Source: Myxocyprinus asiaticus (lineage: Eukaryota > Chordata > Actinopteri > Cypriniformes > Catostomidae). From it: a stretch of DNA of 64,000 nt. The notes below the pieces were generated by a model that did not search any database, was not told the origin of the DNA, and worked only from the letters and a program-made list of their open reading frames with translations. The position numbers were made by a program, and so were the translations under genes. Within the stretch, counting starts at the first letter, position 1. Each line of letters starts with the position of its first letter. Below, one piece after another: positions 25,001 to 37,600 of the stretch. The stretch spans positions 23,980,931 through 24,044,930 of the forward strand of contig NC_059372.1 of assembly GCF_019703515.2 (NCBI RefSeq), given 5' to 3'.

Positions 25001-27394
25001 CTACAAACAGAGCGCGTGAGTGTGAGCCAAGGAGCTCGTAAGAGCAGCCGGCTTCAACACAACACCAGTTCCACACAAGCAAGTACATGAGCGCGGTATC
25101 CCTACTGCTAACTGAGACATTTGATAAACAGCAGGACTAGCTAATGAGAGCCGATCCATGTAAAGACCTGCAACCTTACTGACTGAAGACCTACAGAACC
25201 CCCTTGATGACAAAACTGGAACATGTTACATTATTTTACAAGCTGACACAAACTGACAAAAAAGTGCCCGCCAAAGTGACATATGAAACCGCGAAATTCA
25301 CAAGCCAAATAGAAAATGTACCCGCATTTGGTGCTTGCCAGGAGTTAATTTCAGACCCTGATTGGAATAAAGCACACAAGTGGTATGCACCACTTTATAA
25401 TCATTTTATGGCACTTTGCATCCTTTTTTAGAGCTCAACAGTTTGAGTCCCCATTCTATGTAATTGCACAGAAAAGAGCAACATGTACATTCTTCAAAAC
25501 ATCCCACTCATGGTTTCACAGAAGAAAGTTAATTAGATTTGGAACGACAAGGGAGTGAGTAAATAATAATAGAATTATTCCTTTGAAGCAAGTGGAAAAC
25601 AAACATTTTGGCCAAAATTTAATGTTACAATAACAATCCAGAAGTCCACTGGACTAATATGATCTTTACATGCATATAGCTGCACATTTAGCCTATTGTT
25701 TTCATCCATCGATGCCTATGAGGCCTGTCAATTGTGTATACACTCTGACTCAATAGTGTAAGGAGGAGGTCAGCCACAAGCAATAACTGATGAATATTGT
25801 CCAGAAGTTGTCAGTGTGGAAATCTTAAAACATATTTGTCCTCCACGAGGTACAAAAACAATCTCTGCCAGGCATTATTTTGCTGCTGTTGTGGTTTTAA
25901 GGTGATTCAGATACTTAGGCCTTGCTAAACAATTTGCTTCAATATTTAAAAGCATTGGTTAATGGGCCAGTATGGGTTTTATAGGGATGTTACTGAAAGG
26001 CACGTGTCAAACAAACACAGTGCAGAAGCCTGGGCTCTCCTCCCCCGGCCCGTGCTGCCGCGGCTAATGCATCGGAGAAAACTGTATGGCTTTGCTAATA
26101 CATCTTCTCCGTCCCTCTCATTCATCACACTAATGCACTTACAAATGGACAAACCAGACTGGAACCAGACTCAGAGATTCAAGGAGAAGAGTGACTGTGT
26201 GTATGGTGTGTGGGAGTGCGTGTATACGCTTTTCCCTTGTAGAAGATGACTGTGCCCTGCAAAAGGGCATTATCAAAAGACTGTGAAATATTCCAAGGGA
26301 CTCTACATAAACAGCTCAAGGCAGCTGTAGGACCGAGTCAATAACGCACTGGTATGCAGAGTGTGTGTGTTTGTGAGTGATGTTCACTCCGTGCCATGTC
26401 ATTTCAGCAGGCAATTTTTTTTACCTAATCAGCAGTGTCACTCTCCAGTCAGCAGGGTCAGACCGATATGGCTCCGTTTTCCTTCAAGGTGCCTTCTTAT
26501 TTTCCACCCTCTTTACTGACAGCAGTCAGGCAGCCAAGTGGCAATCTTAAAACAAAAACACCAGTTTGTTAATAGCCTCCCCCTCTTCCTGCCCTTTCTA
26601 TACTCTACGTCATGGAAGCCTATAGTAATCCTTTGGTACTCTAATTTCCCAACATCTGCTTTGGTTTTGCTTTAAAATTATGAATGTCTTGCCCCCTCCC
26701 TGATCCCACAGGATGACTCCCATAGCACAGCTCTGTCTGATCTGGGAGGACATCTTGGAGCAATCTGGAAAAGAGTCCCATAATTCTTGAGCATGTTGCT
26801 TTAAGCTGCTTGCTGGCAGGAAGTTCCATCAGGAGCATTGACAGTGTCTGGTCACACTTACATGGCGAGATACAGCCGCAGTATAACAACACACTCTTCG
26901 TTATGAAGGCAAATGTCACTCCTTGACTCCTATTGACTGGTTTACCCATTTGTTATATCATTATTATGCACTGCTGAATAAAATAAGCTATTCCTAACTG
27001 TGTAAATACAAACAGAAACTTGCCTATTGTACATCAACGCACAGATATATAATAATGTATCCATTTACTGAATTAGCAATAATGAAATATCTATTCTCCA
27101 TCGGTTAGTGAGGCTGAAAAAAATAAAAGAAAATCGCAACCTTCATTTGAACGATTCCGATATCGATTCTAAAAATAAATGTAAAAATAAATCACAAGAA
27201 TTATCTTGTACTCTATGTCAGGGGTGCTGGATCGCGATGCACCATTCGACTGCAAGACGACTACTGGTTGATCTGGTTAACAAGCCAAAAGGGAAAGAGA
27301 GTAAAGATGAAAACTACACAAATAACGAGAATCTTAAAGATCCCTTTAGTTTTCATTTCCTCATTTGCTTTTTCACCGACTGACAGGCGGCTTA
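25001..27394. other. no gene recognised
   Basis: Contains frames up to 102 codons (26641-26949, minus) without known motifs. The stretch 25940-26950 is fairly GC-balanced and looks single-copy. From about 27100 to 27394 the sequence includes 'acgattccgatatcgattct', which looks like part of the repeat continued at 29000. Confidence 0.35.
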
Positions 27395-28989
<1,595 letters not shown>

Positions 28990-28999
28990 TATGTGTGCA

Positions 29000-29668
29000 T
29001 GCTTTATGTTAGTGATGTTTTATGTGCGCATGAGAGCCCTCAGGGAGTTGAGGTAAAGCAGATGCGCGCCTTAATGGTAATAGATAATTCAAAATTCTGT
29101 GAAAATGCCGTCTTGGTGTGGTATTAATGTAAATAGTCATTTATATCTAAAGGATTATATTAAATCAAAATATCAGACTTGAAGTGTAAATGCAGCCTAA
29201 TTGGCCTGCCTCTTTCTAATACGTTGTTAATATGAATCAAACAACAATAACAAGGAAATGAGAACACCGCTCACTGCTCTTGGCTGAATAACTTCAGTAG
29301 CTTTATAAAAGCATTGATGTATTATAATCATTCAGTGAAGACCAGTCATTTAAGTAGTTTTATGTCACATTTTATTACTCTTTTCCATTTCTGAATGTAT
29401 ACTAAAATTTCTATCTTTGTTGGATTGTTTTTGTTCAATTGCTTGCAATTTGTTTATCTGCTTTTACATTATTATTGACAGTTTACTTGAACAATTGTTT
29501 GAGAACTTAAAACTATGTTTAAACAAATTAGTATTTTGATGTGGTATCAAAGTTGGTATTGAGAATCGTCAAACTGTTTTCATATGTAACCAAAATGGAT
29601 GTAATTGAATTTAGAACTTGTAAATCAGAATCAAATCAAACCAAGAAATCTGTGCTGATACCCATCCC
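29000..29668 (+). repeat. hAT-like repeat, copy A (right part)
   Basis: It ends with GATACCCATCCCTA, a hAT-like tip typical of fish (TAGGGATGGGTATC in reverse). It is similar to the minus strand of 30060-31344: for example 'atatcagacttgaagtgtaa' against 'atgtcagacttgtaagtgta', 'acgttgttaatatgaatcaa' against 'gtgttgttaatat' plus 'tcaaac', and 'agtagttttatgtcacattt' in both. The Tc1 element 27395-28989 is inserted at its left, so the repeat continues before 27393. No transposase frame. Confidence 0.7.
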
Positions 29669-30427
29669 TAAAAGTTAGTTTCGGTCCTCTAATCTGAATG
29701 GGCATGCATCGTTTCAAAGTGTCCTGATATTTAACACAGTGAGTATGTTTAGATGGGCTGTTATAATCAAACTATCGTGGGTTTTTGCGTTGTCATGCTA
29801 CAGTCTTTATTTCTCTGTGACTTCATGCATAATCAAATAGGTGAAGAAAGTATGCCAGGTGAGAAAGTGACATAGACGTTTTCCAGTTAACCATAGCAGC
29901 GTGTTAAAGAAGTCAGCTACAGCGAGACCCACACAATAGATACAACAACATGGAAAACTTTACAGCCACGTGCATTTCTTACATTCTATATGCGTTGATT
30001 TTGGTGCAGATCAGATGTACTTTATTCATTGTGTTTATGGTGACAATACTATATTTCAGTAGTCAGAAGTGAAATTTGACAATTCTCTGTACCAGCTTCA
30101 ATACCACAACAAATAATAACATTTACTAATTTGTTATTTATGTATTAATTGATTTAAGTTCTCAAGTAATTATTCAAGACTATTAAACAGTCAGTAATAC
30201 AATAACAATGAAAATAATAGAACAAAAAATACAAATTAAGAAAACAGTGCTTTTTTTAACAGCAGTATCATGTATTCAAGTAAACATTTAATGAAATGTG
30301 ACATAAAACTACTACTGGTATTTACAGTATGATTGTAATACAATAATACTTTTTAAAAGCTAATTAAATTATCCAGCCAAGAACATTGAGTGTTTTTTTT
30401 ATTTTTTTTTTATGGTTGTTTGATTAA

Positions 30428-31078
30428 AGACCCCCTCCAGTGAAAATCTCTTTTTTAACCTTGTTTACATGTCCATATGGTGTTTTTTTATATGCTAGAA
30501 GACATACCATGAGTTAAATCAGCAGTCAGCACCATGGCTGAGCATTTTTACCTTGGAACTGCAGTCCACCAAAGACAGTCTCAAAAACACGGATTCAAAC
30601 AGCCAGGGTTTCATACGTCACAAACCTAAGGAACCAATCCTGTCATCTTGTGGGGTGGGGCTTTCCATATCAATAGCATATGCTATGGCGAAGTTAGGGG
30701 TATCAGGAGAAGCCAGGTGTAGCTACGCATCGGTATTTTGCAAGACATGTTCTATTTTCGGATGCAAAGTTGCAAAAGGACAATTGGTAAGCCTTCATTT
30801 ATTACCAAAAGATCTGAAAATCCGAGATAAATGGGTGAAGGTGAGCAGGTAGCCCGAGCTGCAGGCAAGCCATGCAGGGGTGAGTGGAGATGGGGGCGGG
30901 GACTAATTTGCATATTCATAGTTCTGTGCATACTAAATGAGGCAAAGGTGTAGAGCTATATCTAAGCCATTTTAAGGCATGAAGGGATTATTTTCATGGA
31001 AAAAAATACTTTTAAATGTGTAATTTTGATTAACAAAGATGAGTTTTTAGGGGTTAAACCAGTGGCTGGAGAGGGACT
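30428..31078. mobile_element. Kolobok-like TTAA element carrying a THAP-finger exon
   Basis: TTAA is duplicated at 30424-30427 and 31079-31082. The inner ends are AGACCCCCTCCAG and CTGGAGAGGGACT, imperfect inverted repeats. TTAA duplication plus a THAP zinc finger fits the Kolobok superfamily, whose transposases carry N-terminal THAP domains; piggyBac also uses TTAA but has no THAP. The copy has no catalytic region and is non-autonomous. The element is inserted in repeat copy B. Confidence 0.75.
30748..30840 (+). pseudogene. THAP zinc-finger exon fragment inside the TTAA element
   Basis: The frame open from 30553 to 30852 contains CKTCSIFGCKVAKGQLVSLH, then LPKDLKIRDKWVKV. The Cys-x4-Cys pair (residues 66 and 71 of that frame), the His-Leu-Leu-Pro in place of HxFP, and the Lys-Trp ending match the first half of a THAP C2CH DNA-binding domain. 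At 30840/30841 AAG|GTGAGC is a good splice donor just where the domain breaks off. The fragment therefore looks like a first coding exon of a THAP transposase gene, left behind after internal deletion. The second half of the domain and the catalytic part are absent. Confidence 0.65.
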
Positions 31079-31344
31079 TTAATATTAACAACACACTAAA
31101 CAGCAGCAGGTCTATTAGATTACATTTACACTTACAAGTCTGACATTTTGAAATATATCCAATTTTTCTCCACTGCTTACGTTCACTTTAGATATAACCC
31201 ACTGTGTTTACATGAATACCTCACCAGGATGGCATTTTGGCAGAATTTTGAAATGTATTTGACCGTTCAGGCACGTATCCACATTACCACCAGCGTTCTT
31301 GGAGCACAGGCGCATGTTTAGCACACACACATAAGCCGCCTGTC

Positions 31345-32097
31345 AGTCAAACAGTGCACAGCTATTACTAGATCGCTGGCGAATTATAGAATTACATGCT
31401 CTTGACTATTTTCAACAGCAGAATAAGAATATGAACTTTGTAATAAGTGATACTGATGTTTTTTCATTATTGACTTTTAAATCAGGCTGCTTGTCCGGCC
31501 AGGCAAGTTAAATTCTCTTTCAGATTCCCCTTCAAAAATCTACTTGCCCCAGACAAGCGGACAATCGTTAATGTCGAGCCGTGGAACATTTCTAGCATTC
31601 ACCATGTGTCCCTGCATTACAATCGAGATAAATCAGCCTCCAATGGACACTTCGAAGTGAAAACAATAATACTAGCCATGCTGTAAAATCGTTTCAAACA
31701 GAATTTCCATTAAAAATGACTTAAAAGGTTTTCCAAATTAACATTGTGTTTGAGCTACAAACATTTCACCCCTCCAAAGCTCTCACAGTGGATGGTAAAG
31801 TCTTAGAAGGGAATAGGGCATCGGGATGATCACTTTTGAGTGAAACCCAACATGTGTTGTTGTTCTTCTTGCCTGCTTTGTGTTGCGTTCGACTTCCGGG
31901 TTAAATAAATGTCACGCGGCACCTCTGTTTTTCGGAGCATGCACATATTTACATGACACTTTAAAAAGACTAATTATCTACCTTTTTCCTGAACGCAGAA
32001 GTGTTCCATGACTCGCCTGTTTTCAGTTTCCAGTCTCCAGTGTTTTCACTCGCATCTGCATATATTCTTAGCAGGTCAAGTCACATTTGTAGAAACA
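31345..32097. other. no gene recognised
   Basis: AT-balanced sequence with one hAT-like motif near 31490-31580. The segment 31860-32040 contains some CpG and no frame with known similarity. Confidence 0.35.
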
Positions 32098-32510
32098 GAA
32101 CTTTTTCACAGACTGTGATGACATGTTTCCGCCTTATTTAGCAGCGTAAATCTCACAAACCTTTTCATATTATCAATTTTTTAAATATTGAGTGTAAATT
32201 TATAACATTATGCTTTGTGTTATATTACCCTGGAATTTGTTTTTAAAAATGAATTACTACAGCTGCGAGGGGTTTTCTATTGCAGCTGCTGAGAGAGTGA
32301 CAGTAAATTTGGCATCTTCACCCATTTTAGTGTCTTAATCCAAAGCGCTCTATTTTTTTCTTCTTCTGGAAAGTCATTCAAACATAATAGTGGATTTTTT
32401 CTTTTGCTCTTGGAGCAAATGGGTAAGTGAAAATAATATTTGCTGCGATCTCCCATTCACCACTGTTTAAGTTTACCCTGCAATCATTTACTTCCGTGCT
32501 CCAAAACCGA
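32098..32510 (-). repeat. relative of the 43591 THAP-like element, inverted and truncated
   Basis: Read on the minus strand it parallels 43591-44017 over nearly its full length. Shared strings (plus-strand reading here) include 'actttttcacagactgtgat', 'attatgctttgtgttatatt', 'ttggcatcttcacccatttt' and 'tggaaagtcattcaaac'. The end near 32098 keeps 'actttttcaca', while the opposite end stops after 'gctccaaaaccg' and lacks the last 15-20 bases. It carries the same decayed THAP-like coding trace. Confidence 0.8.
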
Positions 32511-35321
32511 TAATTCGCAGAGTTGAGATGACCTTTTTTTTTTTTTTTTATATGAAGCGATGGTCTGAGATTAGTTTAGTTGATATCATTAACTACTCTG
32601 AGTTGTTATGACAGCCAACAACTGCAAAAGTTGAGCGTGAAATTAATTTTTACTCCAAATAACTCTCCGTCTGAATCGCTCGTTTCAGTTGGTTTTACAT
32701 TGCATCTCGAGACCAGAAACAGAAAACAGGCATTTAGAATCATCATGGCATTGCCTAGTGGTTGCTCAGGAAAACTGTGGATTGCTTTAGTCCGACTGAA
32801 ATAAGACTTGTAAATGCTTTACTATTTGTATCACTCCACTTGTCTGTGTTCGTGGTGTTCCAGACAGGCTGTCTATCTTTGCATTGTTCGACAACACTGT
32901 TTATCAAGTTCTGGCTTCACTTAGAACTATTTTCGTTAGAAGAGCAAAAATAGACAAAATAACTGTCCATATTGTGTCAAAAATGTAAGTAACTCACTGT
33001 TGTACTGAATATTAATACGGCCAAATCATAGCTATGCTGATATTCAGTACATCAGTACTCTTGCTCATGCGATATTGCTTAATTACATTTGCAGAAATTA
33101 TGATTAAGCTACAGTTAGACAGTTCGCTGCATAACCACAGCATGTCTTCCTGCTCGTTTTTCTTGCTTCTTACATTCTACATGAAAAATGGTGTATGATA
33201 CATTTGCAAGACTCTTGTGTATGCTTTTATTGGGGGGAGAACTGTCAAGCAACACAAGACAATCAACCCTTCTCAAGACACGCAGAGCCTCTTGATGTCA
33301 GAGAGGAAGAAAGGAGGCCTGTCTTATTTCTGCCAGCCTGCCCTGAGTGTCAGCCTAATATCTTAAAACAACAGATGCAGAAAGAACTGCTGCAGCCAAT
33401 TACCCTGTTTTGGGCATTTGGGCACACACCAGAAAACATCTTTTGAGAAGAATGAAAGAGCTGGATTGTTATGTGTGCTGTCAGTGTGTGTTGTCAGACC
33501 GTTAAATTTAATGAGTACACAGCATTTGAATGGCCCATCAAGAGCTCTTTGGAAGGAGCATGACAGCATTGTCCAGGGTATCAGATCTTTCAAGGAATCG
33601 TGGATTTCCAGCAAACAACAGTGATTTGCAGTGGTGTTGCCTTTGCAAATCAAAGCAGAACAACAGTAGCATAAAGAATGACCTACTGGGCTACACAGAA
33701 GACAGCCATCAGTTACACGCCATAAAGAAGAGGCACGATTAATGACCAGACGGGAACAGTTAAATTAACCAGACAAATGACAAGATAATCTAGAAACCTC
33801 ACCTCACAGCCTTAGCTGATAACACTCCTTTCAATCTCTTTGAATAAACAAAGAGGCTGAAACTAGCTTTATAGTTCTGTTCAATTTAAAGAACAATTCC
33901 GCTGTAAATCCTTGGGGACAAAATCTACTTACCGGTAATTCAAGAAAATACACTCTGCCTCTATTTCTCTTAGCACCGACTGTCACTTAACTATAACACG
34001 TATTACAGTCTGTGCTGAGCCACATGGCACTCACCAGGTTGGTCAACTATCTGACACAAATCAAGCCTCGGATCAAAAGGAACAGTGTGTCAGTGTGAAG
34101 GAGCATTATGTAAATGCTGTCTCTCCCTGCCTAAATATTGACAAATCAGCACAGAGAAGCAAGGCAGAGAGCACACCAGCATCCACATGGGATCTCCCCT
34201 CCAATCGCCTGACTGACACATCATAGGAAAATGTCTTCCATTTACAACCCATTATTTACTGCTCTCTCCATGATTGCTTCACACTGGCCATGGCAGCAAC
34301 TGCCCCGAATTGCCCTCTTGGGGTGGATTGGATTCAGAGTACACTCTTGCTAAAAAGATGGATTCTCTCAATGCCAAAAAACATTAAGCAGATTACTTCT
34401 GTTGTCAGCGTTACCCCCGATTGCTGCCTCTATTCTAAAAGAGTGCAAGAACGTAGGATTATAGCAGACAGCTTGACTGATGTTGATAATACAGCAAGGT
34501 GCAACTGCACGCAGCGTGCTACATCTCACTTCACAAAAGAGCGGTGATCTACAGCATTAAACGGTACTTATAAAGAAGAATTAGTGATGTGACTGATGAG
34601 CTATTCATCCGTGAGAACTTCTCTGTTGTTAAAAGCCAATGGCAGAGCCTCAGCACTGCCATGAATCTTCATCACTATTACGGTGAAATATGAAAATGAC
34701 AGGCACTCTGACTGCGAGGTGTTTGGCAAACAAGATTCAAAAGGCGGGATGCGGCTGAATTGAGTGCTGTTTCTACAATGAGAAAGATGTGCTGTGCTTT
34801 AACCTGTTTTCCAAAGCCGAGCCAGGCCTATATGGATGGCAAATACAATAGACCGTTGCCGTTAGGGGTGAAAAATGAGCACAGCTGTGAGTCAGTGTGA
34901 CACAGATTTTGTTCAACAGTTTACATAGCTGCTCTGTGATACTCTTGAGAGTACTCTTGTGCCCTTTGGCCAGCAGAGAATGATTACTAATAGCTTTCTC
35001 CCACACTGTTAGACTCCCACACTCTTTCTTTTTGTTGTATTACGCTCAAAGTGAAATAACAAGACCATCAGAGAATAGCAAAATGAGAGTTATTCTACCC
35101 TCTTCTAAGCCTTTTGAGTCTGTTCCAAAACATAGTGAGCTGCCTCACTCCCTACAAAGGCAGCTGCCATCTATGGCAGCATCCTAATGGAAATCGACCC
35201 TTATAAATAACTGATTTGGAACATTATACATAGGCAGCAGCTTAACACGAGACTCAATTGATTTCAGTACAGGTGATGTGAGGGGAACAATTCTCTCTCT
35301 CTCTGTGTGTGTGTGTCTGTA
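32511..35321. other. no gene; unique sequence
   Basis: Frames up to 96 codons without recognised motifs. The stretch 33190-35100 is GC-balanced, nearly free of repeats and looks single-copy; it could hold conserved non-coding DNA. A string matching a minus-strand splice donor ('ctacttaccggtaattc', 33925-33941) is present, but no exon was identified with it. A CT/GT run at 35292-35316 abuts the next element. Confidence 0.35.
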
Positions 35322-36552
35322 CACTGGCAGCCAAAAGTTTGGAATAATGTACAGGTTTTGCTGTTTCAGAAGGAAATTGGTACTTCAATTCACCAAAGTG
35401 GCATTCAACTGATCACAAAGTACAGTCAGGACATTACTGATGTAAAAAACAGCACCATCACTATTTGAAAAAAGTCATTTTTTATCAAATCTAGACAGGC
35501 ATTTTCAGCAGCCATCACTCCAACACCTTATCCTTGAGTAATCATGCTAAATTGCTAATTTGGTCCTAGAAAATCACTTGCCATTATACCAAACACAGCT
35601 GAATGCTATTTGGTACATTACATGAAGCTTAACATTGTCTTTGTGTTTGTTTTTGAGTTGCCACAGTATACAATAGACTGGCATGTCTTAAGGTCAATAT
35701 TAGGTCAAAAATGGCAAAAAAGAAATATCTTTCTCTAGAAACTTGTCAGTCAATCATTGTTTTGAGGAATGAAGGCTATACAATGCTTGAAATTGCCAAA
35801 AAACTGAAGATTTCATACAAAGGTGTACACTACAGTCTTCAAGGACAAAGGACAACTGGCTCTAACAAGGACAGAAAGAGATGTTGAAGGCCAGATGTAC
35901 AACTAAACAAGAGGATAAGTAAATCATAGTCTCTAGTTTGAGAAATAGATGCCTCACATGTCCTCAGCTGACATCTTCATTGAATTCTACCTGCTCAGCA
36001 CCAGTTTCATGTACAATAGTAAAGAGAAGACTCAGGGGTGCAGGCCTTATGGGAAGAATTGCAAAGAAAAAAACATTTTTGAAACAGAAAAACAAAAAGA
36101 AAAGGTTAGAGTGGGCAAAGAAACACAGACATTGGACAACAGATAATTGGAAAAGAGTGTTATGGATCTTTACCCCATTGAGATTTTGTGGGATCAGCTA
36201 GACTGCAAGGTGTGTGAGAAGTGCCGACAAGACAGCCACATCTATGGCAAGTGCTACAGGAAGCGTGGGGTGAAATGTCACGAAATGAGTTTCTGGACAA
36301 ATTGACAGCTAGAATGCCAAGGATCTGCAAACCTGTCTTTGCTGCACATGGAGGATTTTTTTGATGAGAACTCTTTGTAGTTTAAGAAGTTCTGAAAAAA
36401 AAAAAATTCAAATTGTAATAGTAATTTTTCACATTATTAATGTCCTGACTATACATTGTGATCAGCTGAATGCCACTTTGGTGAATAAAAGTACCAATTT
36501 CTTTCCATAAGAGCAAAATCTGTACATTATTCCAAACTTTTGGCCGCCGGTG
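35322..36552 (+). mobile_element. Tc1-like element, family II, internally deleted
   Basis: The ends are long inverted repeats: 'cactggcagccaaaagtttg' on the left, and on the right 'caaacttttggccgccggtg' in mirror form. The similarity continues inward for over 100 bp ('ttcaccaaagtggcattcaa' against 'ttggtgaataaaag' in reverse). TA lies at 35320-35321 and 36553-36554. At 1231 bp it is shorter than a full element because the catalytic centre of the transposase is deleted. Confidence 0.92.
35711..36380 (+). pseudogene. Tc1 transposase pseudogene, catalytic core deleted
   Basis: It starts MAKKKYLSLETCQSIIVLRN at 35711, a first helix-turn-helix region, and continues with several frame changes to GRIAKKKTFLKQKNKKKRLEWAKKH (split here over 36050-36130) and TDNWKRVLW near 36165. 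The sequence then jumps directly to PIEILWDQLD-like residues near 36176. The segment with the first and second Asp is thus lost and the Glu block is joined to the position where WSDE should follow. The C-terminal tail runs to TAG at 36378-36380. It is non-functional. Confidence 0.88.
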
Positions 36553-36649
36553 TACATGTACACCAATCAGCCACAACATTAAAACCACCTGCCTAATATT
36601 GTGTAGGACCCCCTCGTGCCGCCAAAACAGCACCAACCCTCTATTCTTC

Positions 36650-36868
36650 TCAACACAATTGTACAGAGCAGTTATCTAAGTTACCGTAGACTTTGACAGT
36701 TCGAACCAGTCTGGCCATTCTCTGTTGACCTCTCTCATCAACAAGGCGTTTCCATTCGCAGAACTGCCCCTCACTGGATGTTTTTTGTTTTTGGCACCAT
36801 TCTGAGTAAATTCTAGAGACTGTTGTGCATGAAAATCCCAGGAGATCAGCAGTTACAGAAACACTCAA
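36650..36868 (-). pseudogene. Tc1 transposase fragment, left arm of the palindrome
   Basis: The minus-strand frame reads SVSVTADLLGFSCTTVSRIY, SEWCQKQKTSSEGQFCEWKR and LVDERGQQRMARLVRTVKVYG. This is part of the Tc1 DNA-binding region. The catalytic domain is absent. It is the mirror of 37000-37359. Confidence 0.85.
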
Positions 36869-36999
36869 ACCAGCCCATCTGGCACCAACAAAAATCCATG
36901 CGATTATCTAATCAGCCAATCGTGTGGCAGCAGTGCAGTGCATAAAATCATTCAGATACAGGTCAGGAGCTTCAGTTAATATTCACATCAACCATCAGT

Positions 37000-37359
37000 A
37001 TGGGGAAAAAATGTGATCTCAGTGATTTGGACCATGGCATGATTGTTGGTGCCAGACAGGCTGGTTTGAGTATTTCTGTAACTGCTGATCTCCTGGGATT
37101 TTCACACACAACAGTCTCTAGAATTTACCCAGAATGGTGCCAAAAACATCCAGTGAGCGGCAGTTCTGCAGATGGAAACGCCTTGTTGATGAGAGAGGTC
37201 AACAGAGAATGGCCAGACTGGTTCAAAATGACAAAGTCTACGGTAACTCAGACAACCGCTCTGTACAATTGTGATGAGAAGAATATCATCTCAGAATGCT
37301 GTTCTGAGATGCGGATTGGTGCTGTTTTGGCAGCACGAGGGGGACCTACACAATATTAG
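37000..37359 (+). pseudogene. Tc1 transposase fragment, right arm of the palindrome
   Basis: The frame starts MGKKCDLSDLDHGMIVGARQ and continues SISVTADLLGFSHTTVSRIY, PEWCQK, then departs from the left-arm reading because of a small indel. It ends PTQY at 37359. The start context is the natural transposase start, so the palindrome contains one real N-terminus (loop side) and two copies of the following helix-turn-helix region. No DDE residues. Confidence 0.85.
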
Positions 37360-37397
37360 GCAGGTGGTTTTAATGTTGTGGCTGATCAGTGTATATA

Positions 37398-37600
37398 CAC
37401 CACCAGTCAAAAGTTTTGAAACACGTGACTGAAATGTTTCTCATGATCTTAAAAATCTTTTGATCTGAAGGCGTATGCTTAAATGCTTGAAATTAGTTTT
37501 GTAGACAAAAATATAATTGTGCCATGGACCATGCCTTGCAAAAAAGAGATCTGAGAAGTAAACCCATTACAGAATGGCTTAAAAAAAAATCCTTTAAATG
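37398..37600 (+). mobile_element. 5' fragment of a TA-flanked MITE (same family as 44450)
   Basis: It starts CACCACCAGTCAAAAGTTTT after TA at 37396-37397. It matches 44450-44650 ('gaaatgtttctcatgatctt', 'aaaaatataattgtgcca'). The 3' half and right end are missing. It abuts the palindromic element with only a TATA-type spacer. Confidence 0.8.

Larger units (their letters stand above)
30060..31344 (-). repeat. hAT-like repeat, copy B, inverted relative of copy A
   Basis: Reverse-complement similarity to 29000-29668 can be followed piecewise across the whole length, interrupted by the TTAA-flanked element 30428-31078. It preserves the sequence 'actgacaggcggcttatgtg' on the minus strand (31328-31347), which is the uninterrupted form of the Tc1 insertion site at 27393. 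The copies are too diverged to be a recent duplication. Past 31344 they differ; 31480-31580 contains a hAT-like 'cttgtccggccaggcaagtt' motif. Confidence 0.7.
36561..37391. mobile_element. 831-bp palindromic (fold-back) Tc1-derived element
   Basis: The ends are CACCAATCAGCCACAACATT on the left and the mirror 'aatgttgtggctgatcagtg' on the right, flanked by TA at 36559-36560 and 37392-37393. The left arm (about 36561-36890) and right arm (about 37049-37391) are reverse complements over more than 300 bp by eye, apart from a small insertion in the right arm. Both arms contain the same Tc1 N-terminal coding piece, in opposite directions. The central 158 bp are single. Folded, it would be a giant hairpin. 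Confidence 0.9.

Noticed and set aside
26641..26949. 102-codon minus-strand frame as a possible exon
   Set aside because: No splice acceptor and donor pair around it and no recognised domain.
33925..33941. Minus-strand splice donor-like string
   Set aside because: Single short match; no exon-like coding stretch upstream of it on the minus strand.
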